The notes under the pieces were generated by a model. That model worked only from the letters and a program-made list of their open reading frames with translations. It was not told where the DNA came from and ran no database searches. Shown one piece after another: positions 1 to 10,485 of a stretch of DNA of 64,000 bases (its first letter is position 1; the number at the start of each line of letters is the position of its first letter). A program made the position numbers and the translations under genes. Source of the DNA: Hypoxylon rubiginosum (taxonomy: Eukaryota; Ascomycota; Sordariomycetes; Xylariales; Hypoxylaceae); assembly GCA_902806565.1 (NCBI GenBank), contig CADCXA010000025.1:1736001-1800000 (forward strand), given 5' to 3'.

Positions 1-2225
1 ATAGGATGTTACCGACTCGAGCTATTGTTGACTAGGTAGATTGTGCTGTGCATATAGATTTGTTGCCGATGACTGACCTACCTGGTAGCCTGGCAGTAGC
101 TCGATGCCATGCCGGATCTCTCGCTCCGCACGCATCACTTGCATCAAGTTTCCCATAAAACTTCCGAAATATCCATCTCGTCACGATTAATCCATATGGA
201 TTTTTGAAGAGTTCTCTAGCTAATAAACCAGAGCTAAACCATACCTATCGGTACTGAAAGAAAAGTACTTGGGTAGGTAAAGTGTGGTGGCGTCGCGGGT
301 CGTTACGAAACTCGCTTCCCTTCGATCCGTTTGAGGCGGTCTTCCTATCATCAGCATCACAGATACAAGTCCACTATGGACAGGGGGAGTTGTGTTAATG
401 CAAGCAGGGCCAGTGCCGCGCATGACGGAGAAGACTATTCGAACTCGGCAGAAATGACAGGGTGCCGGTGTTTGATAACCCTCAAATCTTAGTCTGTCTT
501 GTCTGTGTTATCGAAGGCCCCTCCGAAAGTTGCCCCTAGATCCACGGCATCTGTGATCGTACCCTTCTAGCGGATCAGATCTCCCAGAGCCTCAGCGTGC
601 CATGGCTAGGGAAATCTTGCTGTAGGCGTTTTGAAAATCGAAACCTAAAGTGATCCTTCCTCGATCCTTTGGACCCTACCTACAGCATACCTAGGTACTA
701 TTCATTGATGTTACCAGCTGTAGTTAGGTCGTCAAGGGCTTGATGATCCTTCGTTCGCGGGTAATGTCTGTCATATCTGTAATATCTGAAGGGTTAAAGT
801 GACTGCATATTCCCTCGTCTCTCATCCCACTTATATTCTGTCAAAAGTTGATCAACGGATTGGACGGCAGGACGAATCGATGGCAGCTAGGCAGACGGAT
901 AGACTCTATTATTTATTACCCCTGTCCGCATATGTGCATCCGCATCGGCAGGTACCGCTGCTGGGTTCTTCACTTATGTCTTGTTTGAGCTGATCTCCTT
1001 CGTCTCATTCCACGTGTTTCCGGTCACCGCTAAGTGGGACTCGGCGCTTTTGTGACAAGCTACGCATTAAGAGGTTCCTCACCATGCGCCCATTGCATAG
1101 AAATACGTAACCTACAGTAAGGTTATCGAAGGATAAGCTTAATGTTCAAGATGCATTTTCACATTCTAGTCGGTTTCTCTCAGGGGTAAGGGTTGCGGGT
1201 ATAAGCATCGCACAAGAAATTACTATTACCTTGAGATATTCACACAAACCTCGGTGAAGCCAAGCCATAATCTAGATTCAACTTCAAATAAAGAGTTGGC
1301 TTTGGAAGAAACCCGTACCCACGAGCTCCTGCGCTTCCGGCAAGAATAGGCATTGGCAAGAATAGGCATTGGTAAGAAGAGGAGTAATAGGGCTCGTGCT
1401 CTTCCGATTCAGGACTTGACATTCGGCTGTTGTCTTCATGATCATCCTCAACGCACTTTGTAAACGTGAAGACTGAGTCAGCTTAGTAGGTGACTAGGAA
1501 GATAGGTAGGTAAGAGTAGTGTAAACTGTAGCTTCATCCCATCTATGTATGTTTCGTTTCCTCCACTGGACGGTGATGGTCGGAGCCGGTAACCGTTTCC
1601 CAACCGAGCAACTCTTGGCGGGTACTTTATCATGAGATTATATACTGATGAATGGCGTGGTACTACCCTAGGCGGCCTACGTGTGGCGCCACTATCCAAA
1701 CAACATCGCACGATTCCATAAGGAACTCTTCTAGGCGACCGGGCTCGGCACCCTCGTCCCGACACACCCCGGGGATGAGTGTATTGAAAGGGTTTGTTTC
1801 TAGCTCCAACAATCGAATGACATGACCAGAACAGGCCTGTCACTGTCATCTGATTTCATGTAACGTCGTCCAATGTATGCCCGTAAGGCAATGAGTGCCG
1901 AGTGAATACAACGAACCGGGCGCCAATAATACCACTACGGATTGCGCCGCGACGATTTGCTGTCCCTTGCTTTGTCGTCAAGTCCCCGAATCGTCCCGCA
2001 TTGAAAGTCGCTTGTGGGTTTGGACCCTGCCGATGTCAGCCCCTGAGGTGAGATATGATCTTTGACAAGCTTGGCTCTCCATGATTGCATTTCTATCAAA
2101 CATATCAAACAAGCATTGGACGCTGACGGCCTTTATAGGCAACCTTTACAAGGTAGGTACCTGTATGTATATGCAGAAGATCCGGAACCAAGTACCGAGC
2201 CAATTCAAACGTTCCTAGATACGCT
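1..2225. other. Intergenic region, no gene recognised
   Basis: No open frame here resembles a protein or shows a plausible exon chain. The sequence is of mixed composition with scattered TACCTAGGTA-type motifs (one perfect copy at 688-697) and one short tandem repeat near 1339. The 3' end of ccs1 lies at 2226, so the right edge will include that gene's 3' UTR. Confidence 0.6.
1339..1378. repeat. 16-bp tandem repeat, about 2.4 copies
   Basis: The unit GGCAAGAATAGGCATT occurs twice perfectly (1339-1354 and 1355-1370) and is followed by a degenerate partial third copy. It lies in non-coding sequence. Confidence 0.85.
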
Positions 2226-3667
2226 CTAGATCATACCCTTTTTGACTTCGTCTTTTCTTTCCTCCCAGAGCGTCTTCCCCGTACACGAACATACGGTCTT
2301 GTCGTTGTCCCACATACCGGCGCTCCGCGCAATGACTCCGACGACGGTATTTTCGTCATTCGTCAATTCCGCCTCCTCGACCCCCTCCTTCTGCCTAGAA
2401 ACAACCATCGCATGTCCGATGACTTCCCAGACCTGAAAGGGGTGATCTAGAAAGACCGCGGCTCGACCATCCTTTCCGATCTGCACCGTACCTAGGATGC
2501 CGCGAGGTTGAGTCGTACCGCTTCCGCCCGCCCACACCGGACCCGTAGACGTGGCGCCGAACTTGAGGTCGCCATACTCTCTTATGCTAGCCACGTAGGT
2601 ACCAGACGTGACCCCGCGTACTGTCAAGTCCACGAGTGTCGTCGTAGGTGAGACTTGCACCATACGAGCTAAGCCCCTAACCTCCCTATCGCTCGCGCTC
2701 GATCCTTCGGTGGCAGCGTCGGGGGCAGAAGCAGGCACCAACTCCTCACCACCCTTCTCGTTGCGGTGATACGTCTCGAGGATGCACACAGCCGCACCTG
2801 AAAGGATCCACGTCAGCGAGCTGAAGGAAGTTATTGGCTATTTGCAAAATTAGGGAATCCCTGGAGGCAAACTAGCCACGTGGGAACGTGAGGCGCGCGT
2901 AGGTTCAAGACGGAAGGTCAGGAGTTTTTGTTTCAAAGCGGTCCAAAAATAACGGCCGACGCCTCGCATGAATACGGAAGCGTAGAAACCAATCAACACG
3001 GGATGAAATATAAGACTTTCACTTACCATTCGACGCGCCTGACCCTCGTAAGATGGCGTCGCGACCTGTTCCTTCAATAGCGCTAACAATCGCTGATGGC
3101 GCAGCTATTTAGGGACCAGCTCCTGTTAGTCTCAACTTCGTGACTTTAAAACCAACACCTCCCCAGCCGGGACAAATCCTTCGAGGCGGGCCTGGTCTCC
3201 CGTGGGTAACTGAGTCTTACCGGTTCCTTCAATCGCTACTAACTGGTCTTTTAAGTTTGCATCGACCTTGGTGATCCCCTCGAGATTATATAGCGCATCT
3301 GACACGGATTTGACACATCCGTCACAGGTCATCGGTACAGCGAATAATGTCTATATAGTTCGTCATTGTGTTACCATCAGCTCATCTTATCTTTTAACAT
3401 TCTTGCTTCATTTATGGGACTATTTAAGAATAAACCTCCAGCTTCGACTGCTTAGATTATCTGAAATTTAAACGTATGCGTACGGACCTGAAAAGGGGTC
3501 TTGACTTGGGTTTGAACCGCCATCTTGTTATCGGTGGCGACGGTTTGTCTGCGTAGGGTATCTCGTTTGTCACGGTTGTAGTAAGAATTGGCAGCGAAGC
3601 CAAGACAGATAAAGCCAGTAGACGTTGCAAAGGAGCGGAATGGGATACCGTGAAAATATCTCAGCAT
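2226..3667 (-). CDS. ccs1: Copper chaperone for Cu/Zn superoxide dismutase
   Basis: Loads copper into and forms the disulfide of Cu/Zn-SOD (Sod1) in the cytosol and mitochondrial intermembrane space. Exons on the minus strand: 3667-3488, 3350-3221, 3104-3027, 2797-2226; all three introns are GT..AG and the joined frame is 320 codons (319 aa). Domain 1 is an HMA fold with the copper motif MTCDGC; the exon joins give FQTLFAVPMTCDGC and APSAIVSAIEGTGRDAILRGS, which match the family. Domain 2 is SOD-like (GDLKFGATSTGPVW, LDHPFQVWEVIGHAMVV). Domain 3 carries the C-x-C copper-transfer motif in VCSCTGKTLWEER near the C terminus. An internal ATG at 3523 (MAVQTQVKTPFQ) would give a 271-aa cytosolic form; the upstream ATG adds a basic, hydrophobic leader. 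It is divergent from mrpl23. Confidence 0.93.
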
Positions 3668-4191
3668 CGTATTTCTTTAGAGAGGTTGGGGAAGCCAAAG
3701 GAATTTCATGATATGTCGGCCGTTTAGAATGGATTTACGAATAGAAGCCATTCACTTACACGATAGAAACCCACCTTTCTCCGATCAACTATGTAATAAG
3801 CAGGAGTTGCTTTGAAATCGTAAATCCTTTGATTCTTTCTTCCTGCGAGCTCGGTGCTCGGCGCTTGAGGTTGGTGTTACTGAATCCCAATTTATACCCG
3901 ATTTGGGATATAACTTATCGATAAGATTAGAGGACCCGACAAGGTGGGATTCGGTAGCTGCCGTGCACGTGATTTTTTGAATATCGAAATTCTGCTATGG
4001 CTCCTTAGTATCTATCATCAGACACCACTATCGAATAGCGAATTCCACGATCCACGATTGACGATTGACGAACCATTGCGATCCTGCATAGGTCTAGCTA
4101 GATCCTATATGCAGCCCTACTCAATATCCTCGAGTAGATAAACCCCGATAATCGAGGACGAGGGGCTAAAGCTTCCTCGAGAGTCGTCATC
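3668..4191. promoter_or_regulatory. Divergent promoter region between ccs1 and mrpl23
   Basis: This 524-bp spacer separates two divergent start codons and must hold both promoters. It contains the palindrome CTTATCGATAAG at 3914-3925, whose core recurs in the rrp5/hydrolase divergent promoter. No convincing TATA box was seen. Promoter function is inferred from gene layout only. Confidence 0.6.
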
Positions 4192-4812
4192 ATGTCGCAG
4201 ACGATCGGGCTGGTAAGCCTCCCTCTCTTTCTCATAAACTTCGTCCTAGGAGAATAGCAAACGGGCTTACAAGAAACCCTCCCCTCGAAACAGACTAAGC
4301 TCGCCTACTCGCGCGCATGGCACCACGTGTCGGCCTCGGCGCCGCACCCGACGCTCTCGACGCAGCCGAACGTGACGCCGCCGTCGCTGGGCCGGCTAGC
4401 GTCGCGCATCGCCGTGATCCTCATGGGCAAGCACAAGCCGATCTGGGACCCGTCGACGGACTGCGGCGACTACGTGGTGGTGACCAACTGCGCGGCGCTG
4501 CACGTCACCGGCCGCAAGATGTGGCAGAAGACGTACTACCGCCACAACACGAAGCCCGGCTCCCTGCGCTCCGTCACCATGGACGTCCTCATGGCCAAGC
4601 ACGGCGGCGCCGAGATCCTCCGCAAGGCCGTCAGCGGCATGCTCCCCAAGAACAGGCTACGGGACAAGCGGCTCGCCAGGATGAAGGCCTTCGAGGGCGA
4701 CGCCCACCCCTACAAGCAGAACCTGATCCGGTTTGGTGGTGTCGAGGTCGGCAAAGAGGGCTGGGCAGAGGCGGTTAAGGCGATCAGACAAGCAGATATC
4801 GAGAGATTATAG
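4192..4812 (+). CDS. mrpl23: Mitochondrial large ribosomal subunit protein uL13m
   Basis: Structural protein of the mitochondrial 54S/large ribosomal subunit, the L13 family. Exon 1 is tiny: 4192-4212 (MSQTIGL), then an 81-bp intron 4213-4293 (GTAAGC..ACAG), then exon 2 4294-4812 beginning TKLAYSRAWHHVSA. The product is 179 aa. The L13 fold is shown by LGRLASRIAVILMGKHKPIW, DCGDYVVVTN, ALHVTGRKMWQKTYYRH and the MLPKNRLRDKRLARMKAFEG signature. The start is set by the ATG just before a good donor; the exon 2 frame alone lacks any ATG before the conserved block. The exon is very GC-rich at third codon positions, so long spurious frames overlap it. Confidence 0.93.
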
Positions 4813-5305
4813 CGAATACTCGTATTGGCGGGGACGGCAGAAGAAGAATACAAGCCGGTTTTTATGACGGCCCAAAAACTATAAAGCGATGATAGCTGGG
4901 TAAAATACCTGGCTCTGTATATCCGCTATGTACTACATTGTATATGCATATACCTAATGAAAACTTCTCACGGCTACCAAGTCGGAAATGACTATGAAAG
5001 TAACAGGCACAGAAAAAAAGGGGAAGCACCAAGTAACAATTTTATTAGTCCGATACGTCAAATAGACAATACAGTCGGAGGACAGAAGCGAAGCTATTGA
5101 AGTATTCAAGTTTATTTGATGTGGTATCTGGATACTAGTGATAAGCAAGATGATTCATCCCATAGCAATGCAGTCAATTCTGCATCGCTTCGTGACCCGA
5201 CCAGAATCCGCCTCACTAGTAATTAGGTATGACTTCCAAAAATTCCGTAAAAAGGCAGCCATGCATACGCCGAGATCATGATACATACAACGTAATAATA
5301 AACGT
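4813..5305. other. Convergent 3' intergenic region (mrpl23 and uaZ)
   Basis: AT-rich 493-bp spacer between the stop codons of mrpl23 (plus) and uricase (minus). It should hold both 3' UTRs and poly(A) sites; no gene is seen. Confidence 0.6.
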
Positions 5306-6264
5306 CTAAGAGCGCGATACCTCGACCTTGATAAGACCGTTGGGGTTGGTTTGAGGCGCGTAAACTTCGGCATCCTTGCCGGTGTTCTTAATGCCCTTGT
5401 GCCATGATAGATCTATAAAGTCAGAGATGATTAGAACTAATTCCCAATATCACGCATATTGCGTATGAGGAGTAAATGCTTACCGATTTCAAAGTAGTGC
5501 TTGTTGGGCAGCGCGTAGGTGACCTTCGCAGTCTCGGGCGCGGCGTCGAGGATCTGCGAGGCCATCTTGTACATCGTGGCCTGGACCGAGGGGCTGTCCT
5601 CCTCGGCGAACGTCTTCATGGTGATCTTTCGGGCGTCCTCCCAGGCCTTGTCGAACTGGGACACCTTCTCCTCGACGGCCGCGACGCTCGGAAGAGTATT
5701 CCAACTCCAAGTCGAGTCGACTTCCGTCGACAGGATGCGGTCCCAGGTCTCGGGCAGCGTCGTGAACTCGTCCCGGACGAAGCCGTGGAACGCCGACCCA
5801 GTGCTCTTCAGCACCAGGAGCCCGGCGATGCCGCTCTTCAGCTCGATCCCCTCGCGCGTGACGCGGGCCTCGACGGTGCGCGTCTCCTCGCCGTCGCGGT
5901 AGAAGCTGTGCGGGTGCTCCTTTCCGTCGACCACCATGCGGGTCCATCGCTTAACTGAGATGTTGATGTTGGCCACGTGGATGTGCGCATACGTGTCCAA
6001 GAGGTGCTGTCCCAGGTAGCTGGCGTACAGCTCGGGCGGGTTCACGGGGTGTTCCTTGGCCTTGATGTAGATGGTGTTCTTGATGGAGTCCGTGGCCACG
6101 ACGACGCTGTTGTCCGCCACCGTGTACGAGGTCTCGATATCTCCCTCGAGCAAGCAGCACACTACCATCTCCGTCACCGTGTGTATTCCCGTCTTCTCGT
6201 CCCGGTGGACCTTGTACACGCGGACATTGTCCTTTCCGTAGCGTGCTGCTGATACGAAAGGCAT
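5306..6264 (-). CDS. uaZ: Urate oxidase (uricase)
   Basis: Oxidises uric acid to 5-hydroxyisourate in purine catabolism; the family normally works in peroxisomes. Exons 6264-5484 and 5412-5306 with one intron 5483-5413 (GTAAGC..TATAG) give 295 aa. The catalytic Lys (K11 in YGKDNVR) and Thr (T58 in VVVATDSIKNT) are present, and ALPNKHYFEIDLSWHKG, carrying the active-site Asn and His, is restored by the splice. The start at 6264 (MPFVSAARYGKDN) fits the family; the frame runs further upstream but only into leader sequence. Oddity: the protein ends GLIKVEVSRS, with no canonical S-K-L-type peroxisomal tripeptide. GATA motifs lie upstream, consistent with nitrogen control. Confidence 0.94.
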
Positions 6265-6720
6265 CGTGGATTGTATGTATGTAAGAGGATGAAATTCGTC
6301 AAGTTGGGAAACTTTTCTCTTCTTCCTTATTTTTGAAATACCCCAGAAAAAATGAAAAGATATGTTGTAAAGTTTAACCCCTAAAAGCCTCTGGTATACC
6401 AAAAAAATAAATCCTGCTTTATATCCTCAAAGGGGGCCGGACTTAGTGGAACGTGACGCAGATGGTGGAAGGTGAATCTCTATCCTGTGAAATCACAATC
6501 AAACAAGACACGAGGGAGAGGTATCGAGTCAGAACAGAATAAGGAAAAGAAACAGGTAAGTTACTAGTCGAGTCAGTGGGTAAGGATAAAAAGGAAAAAA
6601 AGACGCATGCAAACAGAGGAATCATCTTTACGTATTTATATACACCAGATACACACCTCAGATGGAGCTATCCTATCGCCTCGGACGTCTACACACGTAA
6701 AGGTCGATAGCTCCTTAAGG
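6265..6720 (-). promoter_or_regulatory. uaZ upstream region with GATA sites
   Basis: Upstream of the uricase start, HGATAR-type motifs occur as CTATC on the plus strand at 6480-6484, 6668-6672 and 6673-6677, and as GATAA at 6585-6589. In Aspergillus uricase is under the nitrogen GATA factor AreA, so these are plausible sites; binding here is an inference from motif and gene identity. No pathway-specific (UaY-type) CGG..CCG site was identified. Confidence 0.35.
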
Positions 6721-8710
6721 GTCACTCAACAAAGCCTACTACCGAAGGTCTCCCTTCTCCACCTTCAATGTTCAGACGAGCTGCAACTTTACCGACATAC
6801 ATGTAAGTACCTAGGTCCTAGGTAGGGTTCATATGGAGACGCAGGGGCGTAGCAGTTCGACGTACATCCGGGGGGATCTAGAGGTTGGGAAGAAGTGCTC
6901 ACTACTCTGCAGGTTCGGAAAGCGCCTGAAGCGGGCTTGCATACGAGAGATACAAGAAGAGCCAGCCCGAGCTCGAGGCCGCTGGTTACCGATAGCTACA
7001 AAGTATCAGGTATCAAAGTGATGAGGGTACGTGGTGGCACAAGGAGGAACCACAAGGGTTGCAGAAGGGAAACCTGCGGCGGAATATAGAAAAAGGAGGG
7101 GATTTCCCAGTAAAAGGGCCCCATTAAAAGTCCCCTAAAAGGCTCCGGATGAGTCTAAACCACCCGAGGCGCCCTAAGCATCCACTAAGCTCGCCGCAAG
7201 CTTCCCCAATGGCAATTTTAGCTCTCTGTTACACAATGCGGAGCCCGCCGAGTCCCCTGGTCCCCTGGGTTTCTTCATGGCCGTCTCCTACCGTAATCGG
7301 TACTGAGCTATACCCCCACTAATCCCTGGAACACCCCCTCTTGTCTTCTTTCGGCCGGCCGATTAGCAAACTCGGGACCCTTTCCTGGATAGCTCTTTGA
7401 GAAGCTACATGAAGAGCTACAGCAAGCCTATCCTGCATTCTGCATGTTTCTGACGCCGAAGGACGAATAGGTGCAGTTCTTTGCCGTGTCGATCCTCGCC
7501 CATGTTCTCCATGTTCTCCATGTTCTTGATCTCACTTCGAAACGCTCGCTTATCTTGCTTTTGCCACCGGGAAGCACAATGCAAGTTTAGATGTCGAAAA
7601 ATCAGGATGGAGTCAAGGATATGATCTCATTCCATGAACATCGGAAGAGATATCTTCTAGTGCTTCGGAATTGCTAAGGTACTATGTCTGTGCTTAAGTC
7701 ATGGTTTCAGCTATCAATTAGATTCAATCTCACGGTATCTAGCTGTATGTTGTGGTATCGTCATGAGTGAGATGATTACCCCAAGCAGCGAATGAGGTAG
7801 AGACAGCGGTAATGCTCTCAGATCATATTGCAAACACCTCCATGCTCAGTTGATTGGATGAACTCATTTGAACTGCTGTGCTGTTAACTAGGTCCTGATA
7901 GTATCGCTGACACCATAGTGTTGATCTTCGTGTTCCTAGTCTAGCAGGTTAGTAGTCGACAAACAACTTACATATATTCAGTTGGAAGATTTAACCACGT
8001 CAGGGGCATTCCAAGATATATCAATCTTCATAGCTGTCCGAAACATGGAGACCACTCGTCAAGCAACGGTAGTTTCTCCCATTGGCTAAATATAGAATCG
8101 TGGAGGCTGAAAATAGATAGGTTTAGGCTGATTGTTACATCCACCAAGTTGCTGACGCCAACACCATCTCGCTTTCTTGATCTCTTACCTAGATCGTGAT
8201 ATCTCCCAATCCCACAGAGCTTTTCCAGCCGTGGCTGATCGATTTCAGATATATGATCTACGTAACGTATAGGAACTTGAGCTGACAGTTTGCGCCATCA
8301 ACAGCCTATCTACATAGTCTAGTTCTACAAGCTGTCCTTGCCAATTTCTCTTCGCCGCTTTATGTGATGTCACGCCCCTGAGAATCGTCTATCTGAACAT
8401 GGTGGGTCAATGTATTCGCGTAAGGGTTTTCCATGCACTGTTCCTTTGCATTAGGCGCGTATTCAGGGGCTACATTCGGACTACACAGACTCTATGAGCA
8501 CCTCGTGGCTAAAGTCTTGATCGACCATACATTGGCGATTGGTCTGATATGGAAGGTCACATTTGGGAAAATAACGTTACAGCCTCACAATGAATATATA
8601 TAACTGCTGAGCGTCCAGGCCAGAACAGAACGACTCAGCTCTGGCTTCGGAAACTTGACCTATTCAGTCTGTCACAGCACACCCTAAGGGACTAAAACTA
8701 GGTTTCCACT
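6721..8710. other. Intergenic region, no gene recognised
   Basis: About 2 kb of non-coding sequence. It contains a short CCATGTTCT direct repeat (three copies near 7500-7526) and, at its right end, a TATATATAA box at 8595-8603, about 110 bp before the PL20 start codon, which is the likely core promoter of that gene. Confidence 0.55.
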
Positions 8711-9490
8711 ATGTATACGTCAAAGGCCACAGCGCTCGCGCTTTTAGCGCCTTTTATACTCGTCTCCGCCGTCCCCGTCTTCAAGAACCAAGGAACACTG
8801 GATGGCTGGGACGGGACCAACCACGAGCACAAGGGCACCGTGTCCCAAGTCAGCGACAAATCGTACAAGCCGGACACCGCGATCAAGGTGGTCCAGATAT
8901 ACGACCCGAGCTACACGGGCCGGTACCACTCGGAGGTGCGCAAGAAGGACGTCTACAGGGCCGGCGACGAGGGCTACTACGGCTTCGCGTTCCGGCTGGA
9001 CCCGGACTGGGACACGGCCCACGGGCAGACGTTCAACATCGCGCAGTTCATCGGCGACCTTGAGGACCACCCGGACAACACGTGCGGGGACACGTGGATC
9101 CCGTCGATGATGCTGTGGGTCGAGAAGGACAGGCTGCGCATCCGCAGCAAGGGCGGCGACATGTGCGACGGCACGCTCCAGAAGTTCGAGGTCGGGACCG
9201 TCCGGCCCGGCGCGTGGCACCGCGTCGTCCTGCAGGCCCGGTGGGCGAGCGACGGGTCCGGCTACTACAAGGTCTGGCTCGACGGCGAAGAGGCGCTGGA
9301 GCGCTCCGGCATCGCGACGACGTACGGGGACGCCCAGAAGAAGTACGGGTTCGAGTTCCGCGCCGGGCTGTACGCGAACGGCTGGCACGACGACAAGAAG
9401 ATGGAGGGCGGCCAGGGTACGAGGCAGCTCTGGATCGACGAGGTCGGCATCGGGAATACGTACGAGGACGCGGACCCCGGGGAGAAATGA
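8711..9490 (+). CDS. Secreted polysaccharide lyase family 20 (glucuronan lyase-like)
   Basis: Predicted extracellular lyase that cleaves beta-1,4-glucuronan by beta-elimination. It is a single exon of 259 aa. Residues 1-19 form a signal peptide (hydrophobic core ALALLAPFILVSA, then VP). The mature part matches the PL20 beta-jelly-roll: GRYHSEVRKKDVY, GYYGFAFRLDPDWDTAHGQT, FNIAQFIGD, WHRVVLQARWASD, GYYKVWLDG, GLYANGWHDD and RQLWIDEVGIG. Length fits a stand-alone catalytic domain with no binding module. A TATA box lies about 110 bp upstream. Codon use is extremely GC-rich at third positions. The fold class is well supported; the exact substrate is inferred from the family. Confidence 0.85.
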   Translation: MYTSKATALALLAPFILVSAVPVFKNQGTLDGWDGTNHEHKGTVSQVSDKSYKPDTAIKVVQIYDPSYTGRYHSEVRKKDVYRAGDEGYYGFAFRLDPDWDTAHGQTFNIAQFIGDLEDHPDNTCGDTWIPSMMLWVEKDRLRIRSKGGDMCDGTLQKFEVGTVRPGAWHRVVLQARWASDGSGYYKVWLDGEEALERSGIATTYGDAQKKYGFEFRAGLYANGWHDDKKMEGGQGTRQLWIDEVGIGNTYEDADPGEK

Positions 9491-10422
9491 TCTCTCGTGG
9501 CGAGACTGGCGTTTTATGGACAACCGCCTTTTTGTAGTTTTATATTGATTGCTAGCATATGTATGTTTATATAAACCTGTCTTAGGTATGAGAGGTTTTC
9601 TTCTAGAGGCTTACTCACATAACTAACATGGAGTTTAGGCAAGTTGATATAAGGCATACCTACGTCTTCATATGAAGTAGTCATAAGGGGTCAGAAGATG
9701 TTGTCATGGTTGTAGCACTTTATCTATCATTTCTTCTCCATGTCCATCATAAATCGTTCTTGTGATGCATTCAAGCCGGCTGATAGTATTTATACTAGAG
9801 AGCTCTTGAAGATATATGAATGTAGTAACTGAAGCGGTGGTTGAAGTAGAATATCAGATGGGTATCAATTTGTCCACCCAGTTTCACTCGACCTTGAATT
9901 TCAAGCAAGTCAATTAAGCATATATATATAAACTGGCTTAGCAAGAAAACGACCTCGACATTCTCACCATTGAGGGAAAATTGAAGTTGTAGTCGGAGAG
10001 TTTAAAGATACAAAGATACGACAAATCGTTATCCAGTGTTAGATACTCCACCTTTCACGCCCCTGCTCTTTCTTGGCATAGGCGCAATCCCGTCCCGCCG
10101 TGTCACGTACCCTTCACTGCTACTGCTACAGTACCTTACCTAATGGTATCGTATGTACGGTTACGGCTGCCATACAAACATCTAAACCTCAACATTTCAG
10201 GTATGAAAACGATAACGTAACTTCGGCTTCCTGTGCCTTGCCAATCGCTTTTAGTTGAAATTTTGCACTTTTGTCTATTTTCATACTGAGGTTTGGCGTT
10301 TTTTTAATAGGCTGATAACTCGTTCTAGCGCACTTCTCGAATCGTTCGCTATAGCTCGATATACATACATCTAGGTCGCTACGGAATAAATCGTTCACCC
10401 AATTAAACAGTCGCTTCTCTCC
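9491..10422. other. Intergenic region between PL20 and tsc11 genes
   Basis: AT-rich spacer with short TA runs (around 9920-9932) and no coding signal. It should contain the PL20 3' UTR and the tsc11 promoter. Confidence 0.55.
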
Positions 10423-10485
10423 ATGAACGCCGCTGCGGCCTTGTCCCAGACGGTGGGCAATTGGTCGGGTCTGCCACCATGCTGA
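10423..10485 (+). promoter_or_regulatory. Upstream ORF overlapping the tsc11 start
   Basis: An ATG at 10423 opens a 20-codon frame (MNAAAALSQTV..., stop TGA at 10483-10485) that runs over the main start codon ATGCTGAGC at 10479 in a different frame. If the transcript starts upstream of 10423, ribosomes initiating here would terminate just past the main start, so it could reduce tsc11 translation. This depends on the real transcription start, which cannot be seen. Confidence 0.4.

Noticed and set aside
4317..4778. 153-codon frame overlapping mrpl23
   Set aside because: It is a frame shadow created by GC-rich third positions; the other frame has the full L13 family signature.
8744..9523. 259-codon minus-strand frame opposite the PL20 gene
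   Set aside because: Arg/Val/Pro/Ala-rich antisense artefact of high GC3; the plus strand has a signal peptide and PL20 motifs.
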